A DNA stretch of 64,000 nucleotides. Origin: Paragonimus westermani. Its lineage: Eukaryota > Platyhelminthes > Trematoda > Plagiorchiida > Troglotrematidae. Below, in pieces: positions 41,595 to 53,726 of this stretch. The stretch spans positions 339,590 to 403,589 of the forward strand of contig QNGE01000147.1 in assembly GCA_008508345.1 (NCBI GenBank). The letters run 5' to 3'. The notes below the pieces were generated by a model. The model made no database searches. It saw nothing but the letters and a program-made list of their open reading frames with translations, and had not been told where the DNA came from. A program made the position numbers and the translations under genes. Every line of letters starts with the position of its first letter. Position 1 is the stretch's first letter.

Positions 41595-41603
41595 TGCTCG
41601 CTT
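41595..41603 (+). repeat. MULE target-site duplication, right copy
   Basis: TGCTCGCTT, identical to 39,035-39,043. Confidence 0.85.
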
Positions 41604-42485
41604 TTCGTTTCGCTGTATTGAAGTTTCATCTTACTATTCGATCACTCTCACGTCTAATTCGCGTGATGGTAATATACTTCTTGTCTGCTCGTTGCGTTAT
41701 TCGTAACTGGCCGGACATAGCCCGTTTGAACTCTACACGTCCGCAGTTATTTAAGATACCCACAGACTCGTTATGTCCACTACAAATTTGTGAGCCCGAA
41801 GTAGCCAGATTCTCACCTTTCGTTCGTCATCATTATTCAACGAACTCGTTGTGTCTTCACCTTGCGTTTGGTTTCTTTTTTTCCCGGTGTTCCGTTCATT
41901 CAACATAACGTGTTCACCGCCCCTATTACCTTTGTCTGTTAGAGAACCTTCTCTGTTGATATATCCGACCACCACGATTCAACTGAGCAGCTGGCCGCAT
42001 CCGTGCACCTCAAACTGCCAGAATTTGGAATCAGTAACCCTCGTCTGTGCTCTGGACGGGTTGAAGCTCTCCTTTGAACGAGTTGCATTAGGCTACAAAA
42101 CATGATGTACTCCTACATAGCTCAGTTCATCCACAGAGATTGTCGAAGAGGTCTCAGAAATTACTGGTATTATGTCTGAAAACCAACCGCACGATAAGTT
42201 GAAAGACGTCTCAATTAGCATGGTGGGTTTTTCTAAGTAGCGGATGGCGGACCAACTATTTTCCAAAGTCTAACTAGGTGATCGCAAACCATCCCAGCTG
42301 CTACAGCACATGAAACAGCTTCTTGGAGACAGAAAGATGAATGACACCATTTTTCGACAGCTATGGTTGAATAATCTACCATCTACCCGTGATTCAGCGA
42401 CTGGGCGATTGGTACACGGGTTCGAGGCAGGGGCCCAAGGTTCTCCCATACAGTCGATTGTCCTTGCTCACTGTCAGCGGACGCT
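41604..42485. other. No recognisable gene
   Basis: This is the sequence flanking the MULE. A 96-codon frame at 41,618 and a 66-codon frame at 42,310 show no motif. Confidence 0.5.
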
Positions 42486-45160
42486 TGTTGACCTGAAAGT
42501 CTATCATTGAAAACAGGGTGTAGCACCACTTTTGGGGATTACAGTGAATACCGAGAACAAAGTAAGATTACTCGTATAATGAAAGTTTAGATAAACGAGA
42601 ATCGAGCGGAGTTTTAAAACGATCCCTAGAAGCGCTGCTGACGACCACAGAAGGAAGGCTGTTCCAATATTCAACAACCTTGTATGAAAAGAACTGTTGC
42701 CTGAGGAAGGTCCGTGGGCGAATATGGAGAAGCCTCCTATTATGTCCTCATCGGCCGTCATCACTGGCTACAGTGAAGAACTGTTCTACGAGACATACTC
42801 TAAAGAAGTGTGTGAGTATTTATTCACCACGGGGTCTTCTAAATTCAAGTGGGCACAGGTGAAGAATTTCAAGTCAACACTCGTAAGTAACATTGTTCAG
42901 GTCCGAGACTACCTTGGTAGCAGCGCGCAGGAAACGCACAACAGCAATACATATTTCTTCAGGACGATATACACGACCCGATTCGCATACTTGAAGAGCG
43001 GTCTCCTAGAAACTCCGCAAAGCGATCGAAAGGCTTTCTAGTCTATGAAGGGGAAAGTGCGTCTAATCATCCTAAGAGCGGCAGATCCCTTTTCTGCAGC
43101 CACCTTTTGATGACACTTGAACGGCAAGTTAGATGACAATCAGATGTCAAGATCTTTCTTCACATCGATTCGCACAATATCTACCGTGTTAGACGCGCTA
43201 TGGATCATGAAGGTATTGTCAGAATCTCCACCAAGTGACATTTTAGCACATTTATTGCCATTTAGTGGGAGACTCCGATCGTCTGGCCAGCGACTGATCG
43301 CGTCAAGATTAATCTGCACTGCACTGGGATCAGTGGCATTTCTGATTTTTAGGTCGTCTGTGTATAAGAGGGCGTTGCTGGAAACATTGTTTGGAAGGCC
43401 GTTGACGTAAATGAGAAATAACAAATGATCTAGCACTGACTATTTGGGAACTCTCGCAGAAGTAAAACAGGGAGACGGAAGGTCTGGTCCGGTCTTAACT
43501 CTGAAGAATGCATTATCAAGAAAAGAGACAATCCAGCGAAGAACCGCTCCTTGAACACCATAGGGGGCCGTGTGGGACAGGGTCAAAAGTCTTGGCTAAA
43601 TCAATGAAGATAGCACGTGGAATGTTTCCATTGTCTTTGGTCCCCGTCAGACTATCCATGAAAATAAGCATGTTTGTAATTCATGACCGATTAGAAGGGA
43701 AACCATGGTGGGTGGGAGAGAAAAGATTATTTGATATAAGTAGTTTATGATGGCGCACTTTGATAAACGCCCTGTTATTTTACGCGGAATGCTTGTAAGT
43801 CTGATTGCCCGATAGCTATCCATAGAGTGCCGGTCACCCACTTTAAATATGGGTGTGACCGTCGCATTTTTCTGTGCTAGAGAGGATGCTAGTCTGGATT
43901 GTTTGCTTAAACAGCTCCCAAAGGTGTTCAGCCAGAGTAACAGCGGCTTCTTTGAGTATCATGGGAAGGACCATATCAGGATCCATTGCACTCTATAAAT
44001 TAACCCTGAGTAAAAGGTCTTCAACATCTAGGACAGAAAACTCGGCGGTAGTGAGTCGTTGCCTGAGCTTCTGCAGCGGTAGAACAAGATGCAAGCTCAA
44101 GGATGCGACGGTGTACAGTGCAGAGTGGTTCTCCCTAAATAACTCGGTCACTAGTGATAAAATCTCCCCGTTGGGCAGTCGTAAAGAACGAGCTGAATGT
44201 TTGTTCTCTCTTGGTCGTTGCATGTGCCTAAATAAGAAGTTTTTTGTTCCCGCGAGCTCTGAAAAGGATCTCCATTTGTACGAGTTTGGTGTGTTCGCCG
44301 ATTTCCTGCCTCCGCCTGTTCATGGCAATCTGGAACGCGCTTAGATCATCTGAGTTTCCTCTAAGCTTATGCTTCCTGGATAACTGGAAACGGTCGTCTA
44401 GAAGACGACGTGTCCTGCTCGGAAGGGATAGCCGATATGAGAAATCGCACAGTTTGTGTGGTCTAAACAATTCGTTCAATTTTTGATTTGCGCTTTGAAA
44501 CGTACGGCAGTTCTGGTCCATCGAGTCAAAGTCAAGAAGAAATGAACCTAGGTAGGTTCTCAGGCCGTTAAACTCTTCCTGAATAAAGTTTTGAACAGTG
44601 GACTTTTTTGCTAGTTGTTGTAGCCAGTAACAGATTAAATCAAAGGCTAACAGAGAGTGGTTACCGTGTCCAAGTGGCGGCTTGATGATCACTCTGTCTA
44701 CCAGGTGGCTCTAACTAGTGATGACTAAGTACAGAAAGAGGCAGACTGACCAAAACGATGCCACGTCGGGACGCTGACGTGTTGTGTTCACGACTTCTGT
44801 TGTAACAGCGTTCATAAGGAAGTCGAGGATCCGCTTCCACAATTCTGGTGAGGAACTGATGCCCAGTTTATCTTGGGTGCAATGAAGTCACCCGTAATAA
44901 GCAGATGAGTAAAATATTGTAGGCCTAAGGAACTTTCCAAGCTTACCAGAAGAGTGTCGTCTCCGGAGACGTCAGATAGAGGAAGACGATAACTGGCACC
45001 GCAGTGCTAGTCAAAACCACAGAGCGTGACATTCATCAGACGACTGGGAGCCAGCGATAACTGTGGGTGTCGGGAGACTCTGCTGAAGGAAAATCGCAGA
45101 ACCCATCATTCTCCCTTGGGCGGACTCAGCCCGGTAAACTGAATACCCCGGGACACAGTT
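42486..45160 (-). mobile_element. Decayed CR1 LINE, antisense, same family as the 34.4-kb element
   Basis: The minus strand runs from endonuclease (VPGYSVYRAESAQGRM near 45,100), through IIKPPLGHGNHSLLAFDLIC (44,690), the linker, SYRAIRLTSIPRKI (43,800) and LLFLIYVNGLPNNV, to YTDDLKIRNATDPSAVQINL (43,370). It then continues through a degraded C-terminus to the family 3' tail ending at 42,486. The order and wording match the intact element closely, but stops and frame shifts are frequent and YADD has become YTDD. ORF1 is absent, as in a 5'-truncated copy. Confidence 0.9.
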
Positions 45161-45169
45161 CACTCTCAC

Positions 45170-48100
45170 TGAGATTTTGGCTACGTTCGGAAGTGCGGTG
45201 CCTATAATGAAGCTTACAGATGCAGTTGACAGAATGTTGGAAGTTCGGCGTAACCCCCAGCTAGTAAATACAATTGCTGATCAACCTCATTACAACCTGC
45301 GGCATCAGGTGGAATGCTTCACCGAACATGTCCAGTCATTAGTTTACATCCTGAAATCTCGGTCGCACCGACCACGCAGCCGATCTAGAACACATTCTCG
45401 ACGTCCAACAACACTAACACAACGACCATGGCTACTGTTGGTACCACCGAGCAAATAAATGCACTCAGCACTGCACATTTACTAGCTTACCGACAGCACA
45501 AGGGAACTCACTAACCGGCCAGTGATGGCAAAGTCTGTGCCCAGTGTCTCCTTCAGATGTCGCCTTTTCTACATCCACGACAGATTCACAGGCTAAAATT
45601 TCCTAATCAACACCGGCGCTGAAGTAAGCGTAATTCCATGTGCCGCAGAAGACCGTCAGCGTTGTCAGTCTATTTCCTCCTCACAAGCCTCTAGTGGACC
45701 TTGGACTACAACGTCAGTTCCGCCGGAGTTTTCTGGTAGTAGACGCTCAGACCGCAATTCTGGGTGTCGAGTTCCTGTCTAACTTTGGTCTCCTGGATGG
45801 TACTCAGCATCGCACGTTTATTGGCAGCTTGACTTCCTTGAGTGCTGAAGACTAATTAAGAAACCATGAATTCCATCGGAATCCATAGCTGGTACCCAAA
45901 CCCGCAAGGTATTCTCGGATGATCCACCAATACCCGCAGCTCATAAATCCGTCGTATCACCCACCTTGTTTGAAAAACGACGATGCACATACACACTGTG
46001 ACTAGAGGATAGCCAGTGATCGCTCGCCGCAGACGTCATCCTCCGGAAAAGCTTAAAATTGTCAAGGCGGAATTCGACCACATGCTTCAACTTCATATGA
46101 TCCATCCAAGAGCGCATAGTCTTCCCCTTGCGTTTGGTCCCTGAGAAAACGCTGGGTGATTGAAGACCATGTGGTGATTTCCGAGCGCTCAACAATGTCA
46201 CCATACCAGACCGTTATCCCATTTCCCATATCCACCATTTTTCTTTGGCTGTACATTCTAAGCGTTTTTTCTCTAAAATCGACTTGGTGCGTACATATTA
46301 CCAAATTCCCGTCGCTGAAGAATACATTCCCGAAACCGCGATCACAAATCTTTTTGGCTTCTACAAGTTCATTCACATGCCCCTCGGCCTTCGGATTGGA
46401 GCCCAAACGTTCCAGGGTTTTATGGATCAAGTTTTACGTGGTGTAGATTTTGTGTTTGTTTATCTCGACGATGTTTTTGTTGCCAGTCGTTCCCCGAAGA
46501 ACATGTAACACATCTTCGTGTTCTGCTGGAGCGGTTGAATGAATACGTGATTTCCATCAATTTTGCATGCTGTGATTTTCTTGCGTCTCGTCCCTTGAGT
46601 TTCTTGGACAGTTTGTAGACGCATTTGACACCAAACCCTTAGACACAAAGGTGCATGCACTGCAGGAGTACCCTATACCTGATGCTCCAAGAAGCTTCAA
46701 CGTTTCATTGGAGTTGTTAACTATTACCATTGCTTTATTTCTCACGGCCCATAGCTTCTGAAGCCGTTAACCGATCTGCTCCGTGGTTCTGAAAGGGACG
46801 TTACCTTACGTCCTGAGATGCTACAAGTGTTCAGCGACGTAAAGAAATCACCCAGCAACCACTTCTGATCATTTCAGTGCGGAGCCGCCGGCTCATTTGA
46901 TCATTTCGACTGATGTGTCTAGTCATGCTATCAGCGCAGCCCTTCAGCAGTACGCTGGCAGTGATTTACGACCAGTCTTATCTTATTCTCAGAAGCTATC
47001 ACATGCGCAACCCAATTACAGCACCTTGAGTCGTGAGCTGCTCACTATCTGTTAGCCCGATAGACATTTTCGTCATTTGTTAGAAGGAAGGAACTTCACT
47101 CTTGTAGCGGACCACGTACCTTCAACCTACCACTTCAACGCTAGTCAGAATAAATATTTCTCCTCTCGAAGTTCGACAACTCGAGTTCAAAGGACAATTC
47201 ACACCGGATACCCGACACACCAACGGAAACTCCAAGGTGGCTGTTGATGCGTTCTCAAAACTACATGGTAACGCGGTTTCTGGCCCGCCAGACATAAGTC
47301 TCAAGAAAATTGCTGAAAATCGGATGTCTGACCCTGAGTTTTCATCCATCCACATTCCATCACTTTTGTGTTCCCGTGTCCTTTTACCATTCTCTGAATC
47401 TACTATCGTGCGTGACATTTCCGCGGATATTCCATGTCCAATCCTACCCCTCTCTCATCGTCGACACATTTTTCCAAATTTGTCTTCTTTGTCCCACCCT
47501 GGTGTCCGCGCAGCGTTCAAATTAATTGCTGTCCCTTATGTTTGGTTTATTGTGAGCAAAGATGTGAGCTGGTAGACCAGATCACTTTTTCATTACCAGC
47601 TGACCAAGGTACATCACTACACCATCACCTCCCCTGTGAATTTCTCCCCTCCGGACGCGCGCTTCCCACACGTCCATGTTGGAATGGTGGGCCCGTTACC
47701 CCCATCAAATGGCAAAACGTTTACGTTCACATGTATCGACCGATTTACACGATGGTTTGTGGCCATTCGCCTTAGCGACATTTCGTCAGGAACAGTTGCA
47801 AGAGCGTTCATCGAACATTAGATTGCCAATTTTGGCGTCCCAATGTTCGTCACTAAAGACCGATGTTCACGATTCCAGTCGGTTCTTTTCCGCGACTCAG
47901 TCCGACTGTTGAGTTGTGAAGACATCAGGACGACCACATACCACCCTGTTTTAATTGGGATTGTTGAACGTTCACGCCGACGGTTGAAGACATCTTTTGT
48001 GGCACAGTTCAACACAGAGTTAGACAGAACGCCCATCACTCAGTTTATCGAGTATCAGGTCTGTTCTGAGAAAAAACATACAATGCCCTACTGCTGAATC

Positions 48101-48560
48101 AGTTTACGGAACAACATCTCGCCTACCAGGTGACCTTTTTACCCAAAACACAAGCTGCAATAGATATGAAGATCTACGAGCGCCGCCTCAAATTATTTAT
48201 TGGAGCACCTCGTGCCAATCAGACCCGGCAGCATTCCTGGCCTCAACAGATCAACAAGGACTTGCTGGCTTGCACCCATATTCTTGTTCGTTGTGACGCA
48301 GTTCGGCGCTCACCTCTACCACCTCACGATGGTCCATTCAAAGTGGTCTCACAGAAGGATGAAGTTTTCACGATCGAACTTTCCGGAAAGCAAGTTACTG
48401 CGAATATTGATTGACTTAAGCCACTCGACTCTTTAACCGTAATCGAAAGTAATGACAACGGAGCATCTTTTCCCTATCCCACTACCGAACAGACCCATAC
48501 AACATCAGCACCCTTCCGTCATTCGTCCCCACTCCGTCCGAATACACGTTCTGTTTGGTA
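45170..48560 (+). mobile_element. Decayed Gypsy LTR retrotransposon (gag end, protease, RT, RNase H, integrase)
   Basis: The plus strand holds, in Gypsy order, a gag C-terminus (LTDAVDRMLEVRRNPQ), the protease (RLKFLINTGAEVSVIPC near 45,590-45,640) and the reverse transcriptase ([51 protein letters not shown] at 46,250-46,500). RNase H follows (ISTDVSSHAISAALQQYAGS, 46,905), then the integrase (TFTCIDRFTRWFVAIRLSDI; TKDRCSRFQSVLF; TTTYHPVLIGIVERSRRRLK) and a C-terminal PPHDGPFKVVSQKDE. Stops and frame shifts break every part. The LTRs were not identified. Confidence 0.9.
46245..46508 (+). pseudogene. Gypsy reverse transcriptase fragment
   Basis: This is the longest clean piece of the element's polymerase: 87 codons with the palm motif [14 protein letters not shown] and the catalytic YLDD box near 46,460-46,475. 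A TAA stop follows at once, and further polymerase sequence continues in other frames, so it is a pseudogene fragment. Confidence 0.85.
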
Positions 48561-49549
48561 GCTCGTTTTCGTTGACAATTTTCATGTTCCGCTTTTTACT
48601 TAGCGGACGGTTATTGAGCATTTAGTTTTCACGAATGTTCTAAAAGAGGAAGTGTCATAGATTTTTTTGTTTTTGTTCCCTGACGATGCACCAAGGTTTT
48701 CACGCCATTTTTGCACGTTGTTCACATTGATTAAAGCGAATTTACAATACACTAACATTTTTTGCACATACGCCAGTCTGCTTTACTACCTGTGGCGCAG
48801 TCGCTTAACGATGCTACATGGATCTCTCGCCCGACATATCAGCTTTGCTCTACTCTGACGGCGCTTCGAAATCCCACGGTAATCTCGTAATATCCTTGCC
48901 TACCGGATACTGGTAATTTGGAATATTGTGGCGGTCATCTTGAATCACATCTGTGAGTCAAACTTCCATTGATGTACCTTGCTAGAACCCACGTAACTGT
49001 CCTGATGCATTCGATTGTTTTGTTGTCGCTGATGGCGCAGAGGAGTACGCCTGCATTTACATAGGATAGTCAGAGACTCGTTCTGGCCACTACAGTCCTT
49101 TGGAGGTTTCGATGTCACGGAGTCCGTAACTAATTTATCTGCCCGAAGCTATACTTGATTTAAATATTACAATAAGTGTGTGTGCAAATAATTCGTATAT
49201 TGATAAGGAAGCATGTTGGCTAGGAGGGATAGTAAACACAACAGCAGTGAGGGTGACAAATAAGTAGCCACCACAAGCTCTTGTAAGTGTTAACAACTAA
49301 AGGGGTTCGTGGTTCACCAATTTCTTGACAAATTTTACACAGGTTCGAGGATCACCCGGATCTATTCAGTTTGTGTGGTTCGATATCAAATGGTTTTTTT
49401 GTTAACATGAAGGGCAGTCAGGGAAGAAAGGATATAGCACCTCTCTCGGGGGTTAAAAAGATTGCGAACAACACAGTGAATTACTAAACTAACAAAGTCC
49501 TAGGAGAGTGGAAATCCAATAAAACTTTGAAACCGTCTCCAGAAGAGCG
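48561..49549. other. No recognisable gene; possible Gypsy 3' flank
   Basis: Near 48,670 the sequence GTTTTTGTTCCCTGACGATGC resembles GTTTTCGTTCCTTGACGATGC near 38,862, hinting at a shared dispersed repeat or LTR remnant. No TG...CA boundaries could be set. Confidence 0.35.
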
Positions 49550-50882
49550 GCTAACAAATGCCAATGGGAGGTCTTTCCAGTGCCTGGTGTTTCTGTAAGA
49601 AGGGAACTCTTGCCCATGGAAAATTCGAAGTAGTCTTACAGAGCTTCATGTTGTGACCCAAACTGTCTGGTGACTCGTCCACAAAGTTCCACTCCAAGCT
49701 AGGTGAGTTACCAGATGGCAATGATGCAAAATACAACCAAAAGCGCAGTACTCTATATATTGCCACGACCGAGGAAGAATCAGCTGCACAGCGAGCAAGC
49801 GTCTTGCGTGTGGTACGCGAAACGGAAAAGGAGATTCCCAATGGGCGAAAATAAGACGTGCAACTGGGTCAAGGAAACTTGCCTCAATGTAAAGTGTCGA
49901 ATTCTACGACAAATTATCGGCAAAAATAAGCCATTCCCGAGAGGTCGCCACAGCTGCTGAGGTAACAAATTGCTGCGCTAGTCCTGCGTCAAAGAAGTGT
50001 GTAAGCATTAGGTCGCCGCAGAGTCTTCAAACCTCAATGGATAACAGTCACGCATTTCAACGTCAGACTTGTAGGGAAAATGCAGCAAGTCAGCCACCAA
50101 TGTGGTGACTAATTGCTGGACACGCTGGGTGGCGAACATGTTTTTCTTCAAGCCCGTACACACTATCTGCTTGGCAAACTCAAGCAGTGGTCTTACGTAG
50201 ACTCCCTAAGTTGTACGAAAGGAATATCTATCCATGCGGGGAAGACTGTTTTCATCACCCCAGAAGCTCGATATTCAAATAGACAGAAGCCAAGTCCCCA
50301 AGTCTTTTTTGAGGTCAATTTTCGGGCGATCTATCGCGACATGTGCATTATTTATTGAAAATCTCCTCCGAGTGGAATATTTGCATATTTTCTGTCGTAC
50401 AGAAGGAGATTCCAGTTACCCAGCCGACACTTAATATGGTCAAGGTCAATTTGTAATGCACTGGGATTGCGAACATTCCGGCTTTCAACCTCGTCAACAT
50501 GGAGGACATTGTTGCTTGAAACAAGGTCGAGGAGGTCGTTGGCATATATATGCTGGGAACAACACTGATCCAGATAAGAGTCTTTGAGAAATCCCACAGG
50601 AAATCGAGGAGGCCAAGAAAAGTCCTATCCAGTTTTTACCCTTAAAGTTCCGTCACCGAGGGAGAAAGTAAATTGGCGGAGAACACTTCCCCAGACGCCA
50701 TACTCCTCTAGCATGCGTATACGAGGACCATATGGGACGATAGTCAAGCCTTCAACGGATTGATCGCGCTGCTGCAGCAAACGTATACAGAGTGCACAGT
50801 GAGAGCACTGAAAAAAGGGAGGAGTGCAAATATAAAAGGAGAAGAAGAGCAAAGTTTTATTGCGTTTGGACGGAAGGCGCAT
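49550..50882 (-). mobile_element. Decayed CR1 LINE fragment, antisense
   Basis: The minus strand gives a palm remnant (RMLEEYGVWGSVLRQFTFSL), a degraded catalytic stretch (DLLDLVSSNNVLHVDEVE), NPSALQIDLDHIKCRLGNWN, then KIDLKKDLGTWL, VYVRPLLEFAKQIVCTGLKK and LCGDLMLTHFFDAGLAQQF. All have counterparts in ORF2 of the intact 34.4-kb element. YADD is replaced by HVDE and the frame changes several times, so it is dead and lacks both ends. Confidence 0.8.
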
Positions 50883-52205
50883 GTATGCTACTATGAGGCT
50901 CGATAATTACAAGTTACCCGCTAAACAGTCGCGCCTAATACAGTGTAGAGCAGACGTTATTGGCATCGCTCGATTATGGATAATACATCCGTGCGGTGAC
51001 TGTCGAACTGACGTTCAAATTATTCTGTAGGATCCGCCGTGACGACCTCCTTTAGTAGACTATGTCAATAACCGGGGGCTCGCACAGAAAAGGAGTCTTT
51101 TCCACAGCATGGTTCAATTCGTAACCTGTGTAGCCCAGGGAATTTCTTATCGGGCCAACCTTGACGCTGGGTTTCAAAAGACCTACGCAGGGGCAAGCTG
51201 TGTCAGGTATAATCCTGTTGACCATGGTCACATATTCCAGAAGATGACGGTGCTCAAGATGAAACACCTTCAATTGCTTCAGTCTCATTATATATGACAG
51301 AAGTGTCGGTTTTGCAAATCGTTTGGTGGTCCGTCTTTGAGTCTACTCAAGTGACCTGATATCCTGGAATAGATAGGTTAAACAGGCTTGTACGTTCACT
51401 TCTAGTTGAGACCTAACCAAACTACAAACAGGACAAGTGCGATAGGTCCGTTGAAGATGACCCACATTCCTTTGGACTGGGCGCACTACGTTATTAGCCT
51501 TACGCAAGAAACCACTGAGTCCTCTTGTGTCAGTTTTCCGAAATCATGCTGTTGCGACGCGAGCAGGAGACCGGCGTCGGTCATGTAGTGCACCATCCGG
51601 TGTTTTGGTAGGCGTGAAGATCCGTGCGTTCGCTTAGATTAAACGACGACCAGTTTTCTCTCGACCATTCGTGAAGACTATCGCGGTCAGGATGAAGTGA
51701 AACTTATTTTCTAATCGACCCATACCACTTTCACGGGTAGATTGTGTGAGTCTTCAATTTAGTTTACTGCGCCAATTCGAAGATCACTTCAAGGCTCGCT
51801 CGGAATATGTGAGAAACTTCTAACGGGCGTAACGCCCCAGCTGTGTGATTAGACAATACGTAGTGAATAATGTCTTCGGCTTCTATGTAGATACCAGCTA
51901 AAATCGCGTCTTCTTTCTTGTCTATTCTGTACGCATGCTACTGGGTTCTGATGCGAAATCAGTGCCACCTTCTTGAGTCATACAAATAATCACACGCAAT
52001 TACATGCGCTCTTCCGGTTGTGCTTATCAAGGCTACGTTTCAACAAATCTTCAAGAAAGACGTTTTAAATTGTTAATGGACTAAGGTCAGACGGATACCT
52101 GCTTATCCACTGCACACTTCACGCAACTTAACTCCGTTGTAAATGACCTCGGAGAGACGCAATTTGGCACTGAATAAAAACCAAACGCGCGCGATTCGAA
52201 AAGGG
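50883..52205. other. No recognisable gene
   Basis: Short open frames only. This stretch ends at the target duplication of the second solo LTR. Confidence 0.5.
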
Positions 52206-52209
52206 CAAG

Positions 52210-52590
52210 TGTAGTAGCATGTAGTGCGCCGCCATGTTGTTTTGACACACATACTCCCTTCCGCTTCCTTTCAGGTCCTCGAACACGTGGGTTGGCCGCG
52301 TCCGTGCAACGGGCTGAGGAAGGTGACCAACCAGAACCTGAGGTCGGCGGTCAGTGAGCGTGAGACCACGTCTGATTGGTGGGAACTCCCGGACCGTGGG
52401 GCCCCGTATATATATATGCACAAGGACACGTTGCTGATTGAACTCTCTCGGTATCTGAGTTGCGTTAATACACGTTTCTTTTTGATTCGTGGTTTTTCCT
52501 ATTCTGTGAAGTAGACCGATTTGTGCTCGATTGTTAACGTTAGACACTGTGTGCACTGTAACCTGTGTTTGACCCAACTGGAATATTACA
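52210..52590 (+). mobile_element. Solo LTR (copy 2)
   Basis: A 381-bp sequence starting TGTAGTAGCATG and ending TTACA, flanked by CAAG at 52,206-52,209 and 52,591-52,594, a 4-bp target duplication. It contains a TATATATATATG run near 52,408, a likely TATA box. It is nearly identical to the reverse complement of 41,005-41,390. The short target duplication and TG...CA ends fit a Gypsy or BEL/Pao LTR; which family is not known. Confidence 0.85.
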
Positions 52591-52730
52591 CAAGTAATTA
52601 CTGCGTGGATATTTTACTTGAAAGTTTCTCATATAACTGTTATGTTCGACAACTATCTTTCACCGTACAATCTGATTGAATTTCATCTACGTCCACGTCT
52701 GTCTAAAAAATTCTTATATAACAAATTATA

Positions 52731-53726
52731 ATGACCAAAATCGGTCGTCAAACAAGATCGTCTGATGTCAAAACCATTCGTTCTAGCTCTGAGGTAGATA
52801 TTGAACGACCTAATGGCAAGTGCTCTAGGTGGAAAACTTGTAAAGGCCCTTCCAAAGATGCTGCCCCGAAAGGGGGTGAAGAAAAACTTGTGGTTCCCAC
52901 CAATAATCCTCTAAGTAAGATCTGCTCTATCCCCCGAGACAATGTATTGGCGGAGTTATTTGGTAAGGTATCTAAACTGGGAACTGAACTTGCCCAACTA
53001 AAAACAAGCCACGCTGTATTGGGTTCCCTAAGGGAGAATCGTATCTCATTCTCTTACATCATCGAAGTGCCAGAATGTCCCAAGATTGATAACTTAGAGA
53101 GCGCAAGCATGTTTCTCAACACCTCGACAACAGAAATCACAAAACGGATGCGTTGCACATATAATGCCATTGTATTCAATGTACCGCATAAGCTTCAACT
53201 CGATGGCATTAAAAAGCTACTCACGAGGATTACCAATGTTGACCCGACATCTTATACCTGCATTCGTCTCCGCAAGAAGACACAGAAGATCTGTTGTCCA
53301 ATTTTGTTCAAATTCCAGAGCGAAGCAACTGCGAAACAGTTCATCCAATGTCAGGACCTCATCAAGTCCAAAACCTCTCTTAAACTGATAAGAATTATGC
53401 AGGATAGAACGCCGCTTGAGAGGGAATGTTACCGTCGCTTATTGCGCAACGCTGTCACCTCCAAGCGTGTGGCTCAGGACACATCCAAACAAGATGCGAC
53501 GGTGTCTAAGGGTAATGAATCGGGTCCTGATTGTAAAGCTTCACGCTGTGTAGCTTCGTCCTGTTGCGTCACACCTGAGCCTGCCACTGTCCCTCTTGAA
53601 AGCACCAACGACACAACGGAGGATATCACACTAGCCGACTTGATTAACTTAGCAGTAGACCTGAACAGTTCCAGCAACCTTCCTTACGAAACGGCTACCC
53701 CCGTCGAACTGTCAACTTCCAAATAA
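52731..53726 (+). CDS. LINE ORF1 protein (second family)
   Basis: This 331-codon frame begins with ATG and ends at TAA. The N-terminal 60 residues are basic, a short coiled-coil-like stretch (LFGKVSKLGTELAQLKTSHA) follows, and residues of about 140-225 (NAIVFNVPHKLQLDGIKKLL, then CIRLRKKTQKICCPILFKF) resemble the RNA-binding central region of CR1/Jockey-type ORF1 proteins. The C-terminus is acidic. No zinc finger is visible. The assignment rests on position before the endonuclease and on this pattern. Confidence 0.7.
   Translation: MTKIGRQTRSSDVKTIRSSSEVDIERPNGKCSRWKTCKGPSKDAAPKGGEEKLVVPTNNPLSKICSIPRDNVLAELFGKVSKLGTELAQLKTSHAVLGSLRENRISFSYIIEVPECPKIDNLESASMFLNTSTTEITKRMRCTYNAIVFNVPHKLQLDGIKKLLTRITNVDPTSYTCIRLRKKTQKICCPILFKFQSEATAKQFIQCQDLIKSKTSLKLIRIMQDRTPLERECYRRLLRNAVTSKRVAQDTSKQDATVSKGNESGPDCKASRCVASSCCVTPEPATVPLESTNDTTEDITLADLINLAVDLNSSSNLPYETATPVELSTSK

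Noticed and set aside
41005..52590. The two 380-bp repeats as the LTR pair of one 11-kb element
   Set aside because: They are in opposite orientation and have different target duplications (TATA and CAAG), so they are separate solo LTRs.
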